64,000 nt of DNA from Geminisphaera colitermitum TAV2 (lineage in GTDB: Bacteria; Verrucomicrobiota; Verrucomicrobiia; Opitutales; Opitutaceae). The translations under genes were made by a program, and so were the position numbers. The notes beneath the pieces were generated by a model. The model searched no databases. It saw only the letters and a list, made by a program, of their open reading frames with translations, and had not been told where the DNA came from. Positions 17,515 to 24,822 of this stretch are shown piece by piece (the stretch's first letter is position 1; each line of letters begins with the position of its first letter). Where the stretch lies: positions 23,167-87,166 of the forward strand of contig NZ_ABEA03000005.1 of the NCBI RefSeq assembly GCF_000171235.2. Reading direction: 5' to 3'.

Positions 17515-17633
17515 GGCTGGCTCCTCGCCATCCGGCTGAGCATCCGGCTGAGGACCGCCTCAGCGTTAACCTCCTTCACGGACGGGCACATCACCCCATG
17601 TTCGCAGGCGCCGGGATGTAATAAGCTGCAGGC

Positions 17634-18374
17634 GTGATTTCCTTTGCCGATTCGGTTTCGCCTGCATCCCGCCCGGATTCCCCTACTCGAGAGGAGCGCG
17701 CCGAAAAATCACGCCGGGAGGCCGTTTACGACGCCGCCCTGGTGGTTCGTTTTGGCGGCGGGGATGAAGCCGCGTTTATTGAAATCGTGGGCCGGCACCA
17801 GGTGCGCTTGTTTTCGGTCGCGTTTTCCATGCTTCGAAACCGCGGGGACGCCGAGGAGATCGCGCAAGACGTCTTCATCCATGCCCACCGGTGTCTCGGC
17901 ACCTTCCGGGGCGAGTCCTCGCTCGCGACCTGGCTGCACCACGTCGCCCTTAATCTGGCGCGCAACCGCTATTGGTATTTCCATCGCCGATACCGCCATG
18001 CGACCATCTCGCTCGACTACACGGTCGGCGAGGAGGGTGCGTCCACCCTGCTGGATTTGATGGAGTGCGGCACCCCCAGTCCGCCCCGCGAGGCGGTGAC
18101 GCGCGAATTCACCGAATTGATCGCCGTCGGCATGGCACGGCTCGAAGACCGGCAGCGCGCGATTCTCACGCTGAGTCACACGCTCGCTTACGGTGAGATC
18201 GCCCGGGTGCTGGGCATCAATATCGGCACGGTGAAAAGCCGCATCGCCCGGGCCCGGGACAACCTCCGTGCGTGCTTGTCCGCTGCATGTCCCGAGTTCG
18301 AGGCTGGCGCCCGGCCGATGGCGTGGCTGGAGCCGGCTCGCCATCCTGAAGGCCTCACGCTCGGGCGAGGATGA
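17634..18374 (+). CDS. ECF-type RNA polymerase sigma factor (copy 2)
   Basis: 246 residues from a GTG start at 17634. Region 2 (about 45-115): GGGDEAAFIEIVGRHQVRLF, MLRNRGDAEEIAQDVFIHAH, ALNLARNRYWYFHRRYRHAT. Region 4 (about 165-225): LAYGEIARVLGINIGTVKSRIARARDNL in two halves of a helix-turn-helix. It is clearly paralogous to the factor at 15366 over its full length, so the pair arose by duplication. Next downstream is a BON-domain lipoprotein. No anti-sigma factor is visible. The C-terminal tail (LEPARHPEG) parallels FEPGRPAT in copy 1. Confidence 0.9.
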   Translation: MISFADSVSPASRPDSPTREERAEKSRREAVYDAALVVRFGGGDEAAFIEIVGRHQVRLFSVAFSMLRNRGDAEEIAQDVFIHAHRCLGTFRGESSLATWLHHVALNLARNRYWYFHRRYRHATISLDYTVGEEGASTLLDLMECGTPSPPREAVTREFTELIAVGMARLEDRQRAILTLSHTLAYGEIARVLGINIGTVKSRIARARDNLRACLSAACPEFEAGARPMAWLEPARHPEGLTLGRG

Positions 18375-18465
18375 ACGCGGGACGTTGCGTCCGCCCGCCG
18401 CCGCCAAACAAATATTGTCGAAATAAACGAACCACGGGCAACCGGAGGTTACCATCCATCTCGTA

Positions 18466-18792
18466 ATGAAAACTTCCTTTAAATCCATCGCGCTCTCCGC
18501 GCTCCTCTGCACCGCCCCCGGCGTTTTATTCTTCGCCACGGGCTGCGCTTCCTCCTCCACGGGTGAAAGCACCGGTGAATACGTCGATAACAGCGCCATC
18601 ACCGCGAAGGTGAAGACCGCCTTGCTGAACGACCCGATCGTAAAGAGCTTCGATGTGAGCGTCGAATCCTACAAGGGCGTCGTGCAATTGAGCGGCTTCG
18701 TTAACACCTACGAAGAAAAAGCCCAGGCAGGCCGCGTCGCTGCTGGAGTGAAGGGTGTGGCCGGCGTGAAGAACAACCTCATCGTCAAATAA
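18466..18792 (+). CDS. BON-domain lipoprotein (OsmY-like)
   Basis: 108-residue lipoprotein. The signal peptide has a lipobox (FFATGCAS), so Cys27 or nearby is lipidated. One BON domain follows (about 42-107): DNSAITAKVKTALLNDPIVK, GVVQLSGFVNTYEEKAQAG, VKGVAGVKNNLIVK. BON proteins bind phospholipid and stabilise the envelope under osmotic stress. A three-BON relative lies at 21062. It is probably controlled with the neighbouring sigma factors. Confidence 0.88.
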   Translation: MKTSFKSIALSALLCTAPGVLFFATGCASSSTGESTGEYVDNSAITAKVKTALLNDPIVKSFDVSVESYKGVVQLSGFVNTYEEKAQAGRVAAGVKGVAGVKNNLIVK

Positions 18793-18916
18793 CGATCCCA
18801 CCGGGATCTCGCCAAGAGAGGGCCGGAACGGACGAAAATCTCCGGCTGCGCCTCGGGGGATCAAGCATTCCTCGATACGCAGTGAAAGCCGGCCCTTCAT
18901 GGTGTCCGGGAACTGG

Positions 18917-19006
18917 CGTAACAATGACTCGGACCGGCATACCATGCGCATCCACGACCAAATGTATCTTGGTGTTTCGCCCCCTTTTGTCAGGCTGATC
19001 GCCAAC
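18917..19006 (-). mobile_element. Remnant of the IS5-family element found at 60945
   Basis: About 90 bp are nearly identical to the middle of the element at 60945-61773 (compare 61281-61370). Both encode SLTKGGETPRYIW-type residues in one frame and GRNTKIHLVVDAHGMPVRVI in the other. Neither terminal repeat is present, so this is a decayed scrap, not a mobile copy. Confidence 0.7.
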
Positions 19007-19037
19007 ATATATCATAAGCCCTTAAGGGCAGTGAAAA

Positions 19038-20786
19038 TCATCCGGTCCGTTTATCAAACAGCTCTTCCCGAATCCGCTCGCGTTCCCGGTCGATCTGCTC
19101 GCGTGTCGCGTTGAACTGGCCGAGGATAAATTCCGTCATCGCCAGCGCGACTTCACCCTCGCCTGTAAAGACGCGATCCGCCCCCGCGATGCGCAGGGCG
19201 GCCACTTCGTGCAGGGAAGCGGTCCGCGCGAGCACACGAATGCGCGGATTGAGTTCGCGCGCGATGCGAATCACCTCGCGACCTGCCTCGATGCTTGACG
19301 CACTGAGGATGAGAACGGCGGCTTGTCTGAGGCCCGCCTGACGGAGCGTCTCGGGACGGCCGGCATCGCCGTACACCGCCTCCACCCCTTCGGATCGCAG
19401 GTGTTGTACCGTCTTGAGATCGAGTTCGACGACGGTTGATTCGATGTCGTTGTCCTTCATCAACCGGACCACCGTCTGCCCCACCGGCCCGTAACCCACC
19501 ACCACGGCCCGATGTCGCGCATCCACCTTCGGCGTTCTGGTGGCCGCGCGCGCACCGTGATCATGCACGTTGAGCCAATGCCAGAGCCACGGCATGCGCG
19601 AGACCCATGCTTCGACCGGCTTCACGGTGCGATAGAGAAGCGGGTTAAGCGTGATCGAGACGACTGCGGCTGCGACCAGGATGTTGCTCGCCTGCTCGGG
19701 CAGGACGCCCAACTGGCGACCCATGGCCGCGAGGATGAAGGAAAACTCGCCGATCTGGGCCAGCGCCACCGACACCGACAAGGCCACCCGGAACGGATAA
19801 CGCATCGCCACGACGAGGACGAGTGCGGCCACTGGTTTTCCGATCAGGACGACGCCGAGCGTGGCGAGCGCGATCCAGGGCGTGGCCAGCAGACTGCCAA
19901 AATCGAAAAGCATGCCAATCGAAACGAAGAAGAGCACCGCGAACGCGTCGCGCATCGGCAGCGCGTCCGTGGCCGCCCGCAGGCTGAAGTCCGACCGCCC
20001 CACGACCATGCCGGCCAGGAACGCCCCCAGCGCCATCGACACGCCGAACAACGCCGCCGATCCCACGGCGATGCCGAGGGCGATCGCCAGCACGCCAAGC
20101 GTGAACAACTCCTGCGAACCCGTGGCGGCGATGGCCGTGAGCAGGCGCGGGATCAGCCAGTTGCCGACCGCAAAGGTAAACGCGACCAGCGCGCCGATCT
20201 TCAGGGCCGCCACACCCATCGCCAGCGAAATCCCGCCGCCGCCAGCATGTCCGCCCGGTCCGAAAAGCGCCGGGAGCAGGACAAGCACGAACACCGTGAG
20301 CAGATCCTCCACCACCAGCCAGCCGATCGCGATGTGCCCGGTCGGCGTGTGCAGATGATTGTTGTCCACCAGCACGCGGGTCAACACGACCGTGCTCGCG
20401 ACGGAAAGGGCGAGGCCGAAAACGATGCCCGCCGGCCAGCTCCACCCGAACCAATGCACCACCACGGCGCCCAGCAGTGTTGCCACGGCACTCTGCACCA
20501 GCGCACCCGGAATCGCGACGCGCCTGACTGCCAGCAGTTCCTTGAAATGAAACTGCAGGCCCACACCGAACATCAGCAGGATGACGCCGATTTCCGAAAG
20601 CTGCTCCGCCATCTCCTTGTTGGCGACAAAACCGGGCGTGTGCGGGCTGACAACGATGCCGGCCAGCAGATAGCCGACGATGGGAGAAAGTCCCAGGCGC
20701 TGCGTGCCCAGACCCAGCACGAGTGCTGTGATGAAGCCGCCGGTCAGGGTCAGAATAAGGTCGAATTGATGCATGGTCCCGGACAA
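19038..20786 (-). CDS. Monovalent cation:proton antiporter, CPA2 family (KefB/YbaL type)
   Basis: 582-residue inner-membrane transporter. The N-terminal about 390 residues form a Na/H-exchanger domain with roughly 12 helices (MHQFDLILTLTGGFITALVL, VGYLLAGIVVSPHTPGFVAN, EIGVILLMFGVGLQFHFKEL, IGWLVVEDLLTVFVLVLLPA). The C-terminal RCK_N/TrkA-N domain (about 415-540) has the nucleotide-binding fold RAVVVGYGPVGQTVVRLMKD and YGDAGRPETLRQAGL. The closest pattern known is YbaL/KefB: K+ or Na+ efflux in exchange for protons under stress. The last part lacks a TrkA-C domain. It is transcribed away from the BON gene at 21062, sharing a 275-bp spacer. Confidence 0.92.
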   Translation of the reverse strand: MSGTMHQFDLILTLTGGFITALVLGLGTQRLGLSPIVGYLLAGIVVSPHTPGFVANKEMAEQLSEIGVILLMFGVGLQFHFKELLAVRRVAIPGALVQSAVATLLGAVVVHWFGWSWPAGIVFGLALSVASTVVLTRVLVDNNHLHTPTGHIAIGWLVVEDLLTVFVLVLLPALFGPGGHAGGGGISLAMGVAALKIGALVAFTFAVGNWLIPRLLTAIAATGSQELFTLGVLAIALGIAVGSAALFGVSMALGAFLAGMVVGRSDFSLRAATDALPMRDAFAVLFFVSIGMLFDFGSLLATPWIALATLGVVLIGKPVAALVLVVAMRYPFRVALSVSVALAQIGEFSFILAAMGRQLGVLPEQASNILVAAAVVSITLNPLLYRTVKPVEAWVSRMPWLWHWLNVHDHGARAATRTPKVDARHRAVVVGYGPVGQTVVRLMKDNDIESTVVELDLKTVQHLRSEGVEAVYGDAGRPETLRQAGLRQAAVLILSASSIEAGREVIRIARELNPRIRVLARTASLHEVAALRIAGADRVFTGEGEVALAMTEFILGQFNATREQIDRERERIREELFDKRTG

Positions 20787-21004
20787 GGACGGACGGCGAT
20801 CTTCGGTCGGGCGGTTCGCTCGGGATCGACTTGCCGGTTGGCCCCGGTGAAAATATAAGCACGAACGTTGCCGTCCGACATGGGGTGTTCACCCACCCCG
20901 GCGGCGATCCTCCGACGGGGCAGGCTCCGCCAGCGATTGCCGACGCGCACAGACCCGGGATCTCGCCTTTGCCACGAGACAACCAAGGGGCGGTGGCACG
21001 ATGG

Positions 21005-21022
21005 TAGGATTAGACCCCATAG
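21005..21022 (+). promoter_or_regulatory. Shared stress-locus motif, site A (before the three-BON gene)
   Basis: TAGGATTAGACCCCATAG, 40 bp before ATG 21062. It matches the sites at 28601, 29220 and 30297 (consensus TAGGGTTASACCCCATAG). It is probably a promoter element or regulator site. Confidence 0.5.
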
Positions 21023-21061
21023 CGGCGGCGGCGCGGATGGCGTAGGGTTGTGCTTCAGCAT

Positions 21062-21808
21062 ATGAAAATTCAAAACATGTCAGTCCTGTTAGCCGTCCTC
21101 ATTGTCAGCCCGATCGTCCTGTTCGCCTCACCCGAAACCGATCGCAAGATCGAGGATGCCGCGAAGGCGTCCTGGAACTATCGCGCAGTCCTTGATGGCA
21201 ACGTAAAGGTGAAAGCCCGCGACGGCGTGGTCACCCTCACCGGCACCGTGCAGGACAAGGACGAAAAAGCCCTCGCCGAAGACACCGTGGAAAATCTCCC
21301 GGGCGTCACCAGCGTGGACAACAAACTCGCCATCAAGTCCACCTATCCAGAGCACTCTGACGCGTGGATGGCCTTCAAAATTCGCAGCCGGTTGCTGACG
21401 AAAGCCAACGTCAGCATCGCCACCACCAAGGTCGACGTGCAGGACGGTGTCGTCACTCTTACCGGCACGGCCGACAATGTTGCCCAGAAAGAACTCACCG
21501 GGATTTATGCCGGAGAGATCGACTGGGTGAAATCGGTCACGAACAACATCGTGGTGGAAGCCAAACCCGCCACGGAGACAACGGTCGGCGAGACGATCGA
21601 CGACGCCTCCATCACCACCCAGGTGAAATACGCGCTCTTCAGCCACAAGTCGACCAGCGCCCTCAAGACCAAGGTCACCACGGTCAACGGCGTGGTCGCC
21701 ATCACCGGTGAAGCCGACTCCAATGCCGAAAAGGCTCTCGTCACCAAGCTCGCCGGAGACGTTCGCGGCGTGAAGTCGGTCAACAACAACATGACCGTAA
21801 AAAGCTAA
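21062..21808 (+). CDS. Periplasmic protein with three BON domains
   Basis: 248 residues from ATG 21062 (a GTG at 21050 is less likely because the signal peptide starts at MKIQNMSVLLAVLIVSPIVL). Three BON repeats follow: about 25-90 (GVVTLTGTVQDKDEKALAED), 95-165 (GVVTLTGTADNVAQKELTGI) and 180-248 (GVVAITGEADSNAEKALVTK, VRGVKSVNNNMTVK). It is an OsmY-like envelope stress protein located in the periplasm. A conserved 18-bp motif lies 40 bp upstream. A G12 run and a hairpin follow the gene. Confidence 0.9.
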   Translation: MKIQNMSVLLAVLIVSPIVLFASPETDRKIEDAAKASWNYRAVLDGNVKVKARDGVVTLTGTVQDKDEKALAEDTVENLPGVTSVDNKLAIKSTYPEHSDAWMAFKIRSRLLTKANVSIATTKVDVQDGVVTLTGTADNVAQKELTGIYAGEIDWVKSVTNNIVVEAKPATETTVGETIDDASITTQVKYALFSHKSTSALKTKVTTVNGVVAITGEADSNAEKALVTKLAGDVRGVKSVNNNMTVKS

Positions 21809-21820
21809 GCGCCAGCGGCC

Positions 21821-21832
21821 GGGGGGGGGGGG
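21821..21832. repeat. G12 homopolymer after the BON gene
   Basis: Twelve consecutive G residues 13 bp after the stop. One of many long G/C runs in the window. Confidence 0.8.
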
Positions 21833-21878
21833 AGCCGGGTTTCTTCAAACACCACTATCCATCCCCGCCACGAACATC

Positions 21879-21901
21879 GGCGCCTGCCCATTGCAGGCGC
21901 C
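21879..21901 (+). terminator. Hairpin terminator after the BON gene
   Basis: GGCGCCTGC, loop CCATT, GCAGGCGCC (perfect 9-bp stem) followed by TTGTTAC. It separates the BON gene from the small-protein operon starting at 21933. Confidence 0.55.
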
Positions 21902-21932
21902 TTGTTACGCAAACGTTCAAACTGCAAAAAAC

Positions 21933-22139
21933 ATGAATAAAATCATATCAGTCGCTCTGCTCGCAGGCGGCATCGTTCTCATCATCTACGGCGTCAGCGC
22001 CTCCGACTCGATCGGTTCCGCCTTCTCCCGCTTTTTCACCGGTGCTCCGACCGACAAAACCATATGGCTGCTCCTAGGTGGCATCATCGCCTCCATCGCG
22101 GGTCTGGTCGGTTTGCTCCGCGGACCCAAAACCCTGTAA
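21933..22139 (+). CDS. DUF3185-family small membrane protein
   Basis: 68 residues from ATG 21933: [20 protein letters not shown], then [20 protein letters not shown], and a second helix [18 protein letters not shown]. The spacing of two membrane helices around a DS-(I/F)-G-S-x-x-S-R-x-F-TG loop is the DUF3185 pattern. The function of the family is unknown; it is commonly found in stress loci. It is the first gene of a small-protein operon running to 23409. Confidence 0.85.
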   Translation: MNKIISVALLAGGIVLIIYGVSASDSIGSAFSRFFTGAPTDKTIWLLLGGIIASIAGLVGLLRGPKTL

Positions 22140-22152
22140 CCCACATCCTCAC

Positions 22153-22311
22153 ATGCTAAGCTACGCTCTCATCTTTCTCATCGTCTCGCTCATCGCGGGC
22201 GTCCTCGGCTTTGGCGTCATCTCCGGCACTGCCGCCACGATCGCCAAGGTTCTCTTCATCATCTTCCTCGTTCTCTTCATCATCTCGCTGGTCCGCTCAA
22301 GGCGGACCTGA
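22153..22311 (+). CDS. DUF1328 (YtjA-like) small membrane protein
   Basis: 52 residues: [20 protein letters not shown], then [20 protein letters not shown] and the tail ISLVRSRRT. Two helices with the GF-x-xISGTAAxIAKxLF signature identify DUF1328. It lies 13 bp after the previous stop. Inner membrane; role unknown, co-occurring with general stress genes. Confidence 0.9.
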   Translation: MLSYALIFLIVSLIAGVLGFGVISGTAATIAKVLFIIFLVLFIISLVRSRRT

Positions 22312-22347
22312 CCGCTTCCGGTCATCTCCATTCAATCACCTGTTTAT

Positions 22348-22671
22348 ATGCCTATGAAAACCAATACAGAAACCGCTGCCCGCACCTCCAAGGAACTCCT
22401 GGACGAACTTCACACCCTCGTCGCTGAAGTCGAAAAGCTGGCCAATGAGCCCGCCAATGAACAAACCGCGGACATCCTCGGCAGACTGCGCGAACGCTAC
22501 GACGCTGCTCAGGAAAGCCTGGCTGGTCTCTGCGCGTGCGCGAAGAAAAAAGTCGCCGCCGGCGCGCACTGCGCCGACGAGGCCATCCGCTCCCATCCCT
22601 ATCAGTCTCTGGCCATCGCGGTCGGCGCCGGCCTGCTCGCCGGCGTCCTGATGGGCCGCCGCAGCAAGTAA
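22348..22671 (+). CDS. ElaB/YqjD/DUF883-family membrane-anchored protein
   Basis: 107 residues. A helical N-terminal part (TSKELLDELHTLVAEVEKLA, LRERYDAAQESLAGLCACAK) is followed by the conserved C-terminal DUF883 motif RSHPYQSLAIAVGAGLLAGV and the tail LMGRRSK. In E. coli such tail-anchored proteins bind ribosomes in stationary phase at the membrane. Here it precedes YqjE- and YqjK-like genes in the same order as yqjDEK. ATG 22354 is an alternative start. Confidence 0.9.
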   Translation: MPMKTNTETAARTSKELLDELHTLVAEVEKLANEPANEQTADILGRLRERYDAAQESLAGLCACAKKKVAAGAHCADEAIRSHPYQSLAIAVGAGLLAGVLMGRRSK

Positions 22672-22684
22672 CCCGTTGCTTGAA

Positions 22685-23077
22685 ATGCAACCGTCAACTC
22701 CTCCCGATTCGCCCGGTTTCGTGGACTCGGTGCGCGCGTTGAGCGATGGTTTCATCGCCAGCCTGCAACACCGTCTCGAACTGTTTTCCGTCGAACTCCA
22801 GGAAGAAAAGTTTCGCCTGATCCAGGCCTTCATCTGGATCAGCGCGATTGCCTTCACCGCCATGATGGCGGTCATGTTTGCCAGCTTCACGCTGGTTTAT
22901 TTCTTCTGGGAGAGCGCCCGCCTTGCCGTGCTCGGCGGGTTGACGGTCATCTATGCCGGGACGCTGGCGGCGCTCGTCATCGCGTTTCGCCGCCACCTCG
23001 CCCGCCAGGCAAAACCATTTGCCGCCACGCTGGATGAAATCGGGAAAGACCGCACATGTATCCGTCCCGGGAACTGA
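22685..23077 (+). CDS. YqjE-like phage-holin-family membrane protein
   Basis: About 130 residues from ATG 22685. The N-terminal amphipathic helix FVDSVRALSDGFIASLQHRL is followed by ELFSVELQEEKFRLIQ and two membrane helices (AFIWISAIAFTAMMAVMFAS; LAVLGGLTVIYAGTLAALVI). This is the layout of the phage holin superfamily III/YqjE proteins. Its 3' end overlaps the start of the next gene by 22 bp, indicating translational coupling. Function in stress physiology is not known in detail. Confidence 0.85.
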   Translation: MQPSTPPDSPGFVDSVRALSDGFIASLQHRLELFSVELQEEKFRLIQAFIWISAIAFTAMMAVMFASFTLVYFFWESARLAVLGGLTVIYAGTLAALVIAFRRHLARQAKPFAATLDEIGKDRTCIRPGN

Positions 23078-23409
23078 GCATACTGGCTGGCCGCAAGGCC
23101 GCGTTGCGGCGGGAGATCGCACTTCATCGCACACGATGCGCAGAGGCGGCGGCCCGCGTGGCGCGGCCTTTGGCGTGCCTGGACCGGGCGCTGGCAGCAT
23201 GGCGGCGGCTTCCGCCGCTTGCGCGGTTTACAGCCATTTCGCTGGGCTTCCGCCTCCAGAGCGCCGTTTTTCCACGTCTGAAATTCCTGGGCCCGCTCTT
23301 CGGCTGGAGCTCGCTCGCCATCGCCGTCATTCGTATCATTGCTTCGGATACATCAAACAGGGAAGGTTCCCGCGTCGCCACCTCGTTAGACACCCGGAGC
23401 CGGGTCTGA
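23056..23409 (+). CDS. YqjK-like protein
   Basis: 117 residues. It begins MYPSRELSILAGRKAALRRE and has the Arg/Ala-rich helix typical of YqjK-like proteins (REL-x-x-LAxRKAxLxxxI), then a hydrophobic C-terminal half (FGWSSLAIAVIRIIA). It is identified chiefly by position directly after YqjD- and YqjE-like genes and by the N-terminal motif. Last gene of the small-protein operon; the convergent kinase gene ends at 23443. Confidence 0.7.
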   Translation: MYPSRELSILAGRKAALRREIALHRTRCAEAAARVARPLACLDRALAAWRRLPPLARFTAISLGFRLQSAVFPRLKFLGPLFGWSSLAIAVIRIIASDTSNREGSRVATSLDTRSRV

Positions 23410-23442
23410 CGTTTCGATATCGGGTATTGGAAAACGAATGAA

Positions 23443-24822
23443 TCAATCCGGAATGTCCTGAACCGGCACCTCAGCCCGGACGGTCGTGCCCGCGCCGGGC
23501 GCCGACTCGACGCTGAAGCGACCGCCGACCATCTCCACGCGCTCGCGCATACCGACCAGACCGAGGCGCTGGTTCCAACGGGCGGAGGTGAGACGGGCCA
23601 CGTCGAACGCCTTGCCGTCGTCGCTGATCTCCAAGATCACCCTGCCCCCGATCTTGAGCAGACGCACCGTCACCACGCGCGCCTGCGAATGCCTGGCCAT
23701 GTTGACGAGAGATTCCTGGGCGACCCGGTAGAGAACCGTGCGCCTGTCGTTGTCCAGGACGTCGGCGTCGGTCGAGGCCATGAACCGGATGCAGCGGCCC
23801 TTCTTCCGGTGGAAACTGTCGATGTAGGCGCGAAGCGCCGGGATCAGACCGAGGTCGTCCAGCATCGCGGGCCGGAGCTCGCGGGCGAAGCGGTGCACGG
23901 TCAGCACCGACTTTTCGACCAGCCGGCGCAGGGGAGTAATTGTTTTTCGGATACGATCCGGGTTGAGCTCCGCCTCCTTCGTGAAGTTGACCAGATGGAC
24001 GATGATGCCCACGAGGAGCTGGCTGATTTCGTCGTGCAGTTCGCGGCTGATCTTCTTCCGCTGGTCTTCCTGCACCGTCAGTATCTGGTGGGAGATGCGG
24101 CGCAGCTTTTCCTGAAGTTGCCGCGATTGCTCCAGCAGCCGGCGGGTGTGCAACTCGCTTTTTTTGAGTGCTGTCTCCGTCGCCTGACGCCGGACAATCT
24201 CCTCCTCCAGCTTCCGGTTCGAGGCGGCGAGGAGTTCGACGCGGCGTTGCGCCTCCTCCGCCTGTTTGCGCGCCTCGATGTTGGTGACCGCCACCCGGCA
24301 CCAGGTGTCCGCGCCAGCCCGGGGTGTGGCCGACGTGGCTTGCAGGTCCGCCCAAAAAACGGTCCGGTCGGCTGCCATCAGCGATGTTTCGCAGGACTGC
24401 CGGCCTTGTCCGGTGAAGATTTTTTCGAAAAAGGCGTCGAAGGCCGGCCTGCTGCGCGGTGCCACGAAGGTCTGGAAACAGCGGCGAATAAGTTGGCATC
24501 GCACGACCCCGAGCAGGGTGGACCCGGTCAGGTTCGCGTCGAGGATCAGGCCTTTTTCGTCGAGGGAAAAATAGCCGACCGGAGCGAATTCATAGAGGTC
24601 GGTGTATTTTTCCAGACCTTCCTCCACCCGGGCCTTGGCCTGCTTCAGCTCTTCGTTCTGCAGTTCCAGTTCGATCTGGTGGATCTGCAATTCCTGAACG
24701 AGACGCTGCGAGTCGGCATGGAGCGCGGTGAGCGATTTTCGGGCCGGCCTCCGGCTCAGCCGGTCCTCGGCGCGGCGGCGCAGCGCGTGGGCGGTCTCCG
24801 GAGGCGTCGGCTGCTTTTTCAT
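23443..24822 (-). CDS. PAS-domain sensor histidine kinase (NarL/DegS type)
   Basis: 459 residues from ATG 24822. Its ATGA overlaps the stop of the CheB-CheR gene, so the pair is translationally coupled. Order: N-terminal coiled coil (LQIHQIELELQNEELKQAKA, about 45-70), PAS domain (about 75-200, YEFAPVGYFSLDEKGLILDA), second coiled coil, HisKA_3 dimerisation domain with the phospho-acceptor His in KKISRELHDEISQLL near residue 275, and a HATPase_c domain (LYRVAQESLVNMARHSQA, LEISDDGKAFD, LGLVGMRERVEMVGGRF). No membrane helices, so cytoplasmic. The expected partner is a LuxR-type response regulator such as the one at 30799. The frame upstream of 24822 is open only because it is a shadow of the neighbour. 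Confidence 0.9.
   Translation of the reverse strand: MKKQPTPPETAHALRRRAEDRLSRRPARKSLTALHADSQRLVQELQIHQIELELQNEELKQAKARVEEGLEKYTDLYEFAPVGYFSLDEKGLILDANLTGSTLLGVVRCQLIRRCFQTFVAPRSRPAFDAFFEKIFTGQGRQSCETSLMAADRTVFWADLQATSATPRAGADTWCRVAVTNIEARKQAEEAQRRVELLAASNRKLEEEIVRRQATETALKKSELHTRRLLEQSRQLQEKLRRISHQILTVQEDQRKKISRELHDEISQLLVGIIVHLVNFTKEAELNPDRIRKTITPLRRLVEKSVLTVHRFARELRPAMLDDLGLIPALRAYIDSFHRKKGRCIRFMASTDADVLDNDRRTVLYRVAQESLVNMARHSQARVVTVRLLKIGGRVILEISDDGKAFDVARLTSARWNQRLGLVGMRERVEMVGGRFSVESAPGAGTTVRAEVPVQDIPD

Noticed and set aside
19512..20858. 448-codon plus-strand frame opposite the antiporter
   Set aside because: The product is Arg/His/Gln-rich without any family signal, while the opposite strand is a clear membrane transporter.
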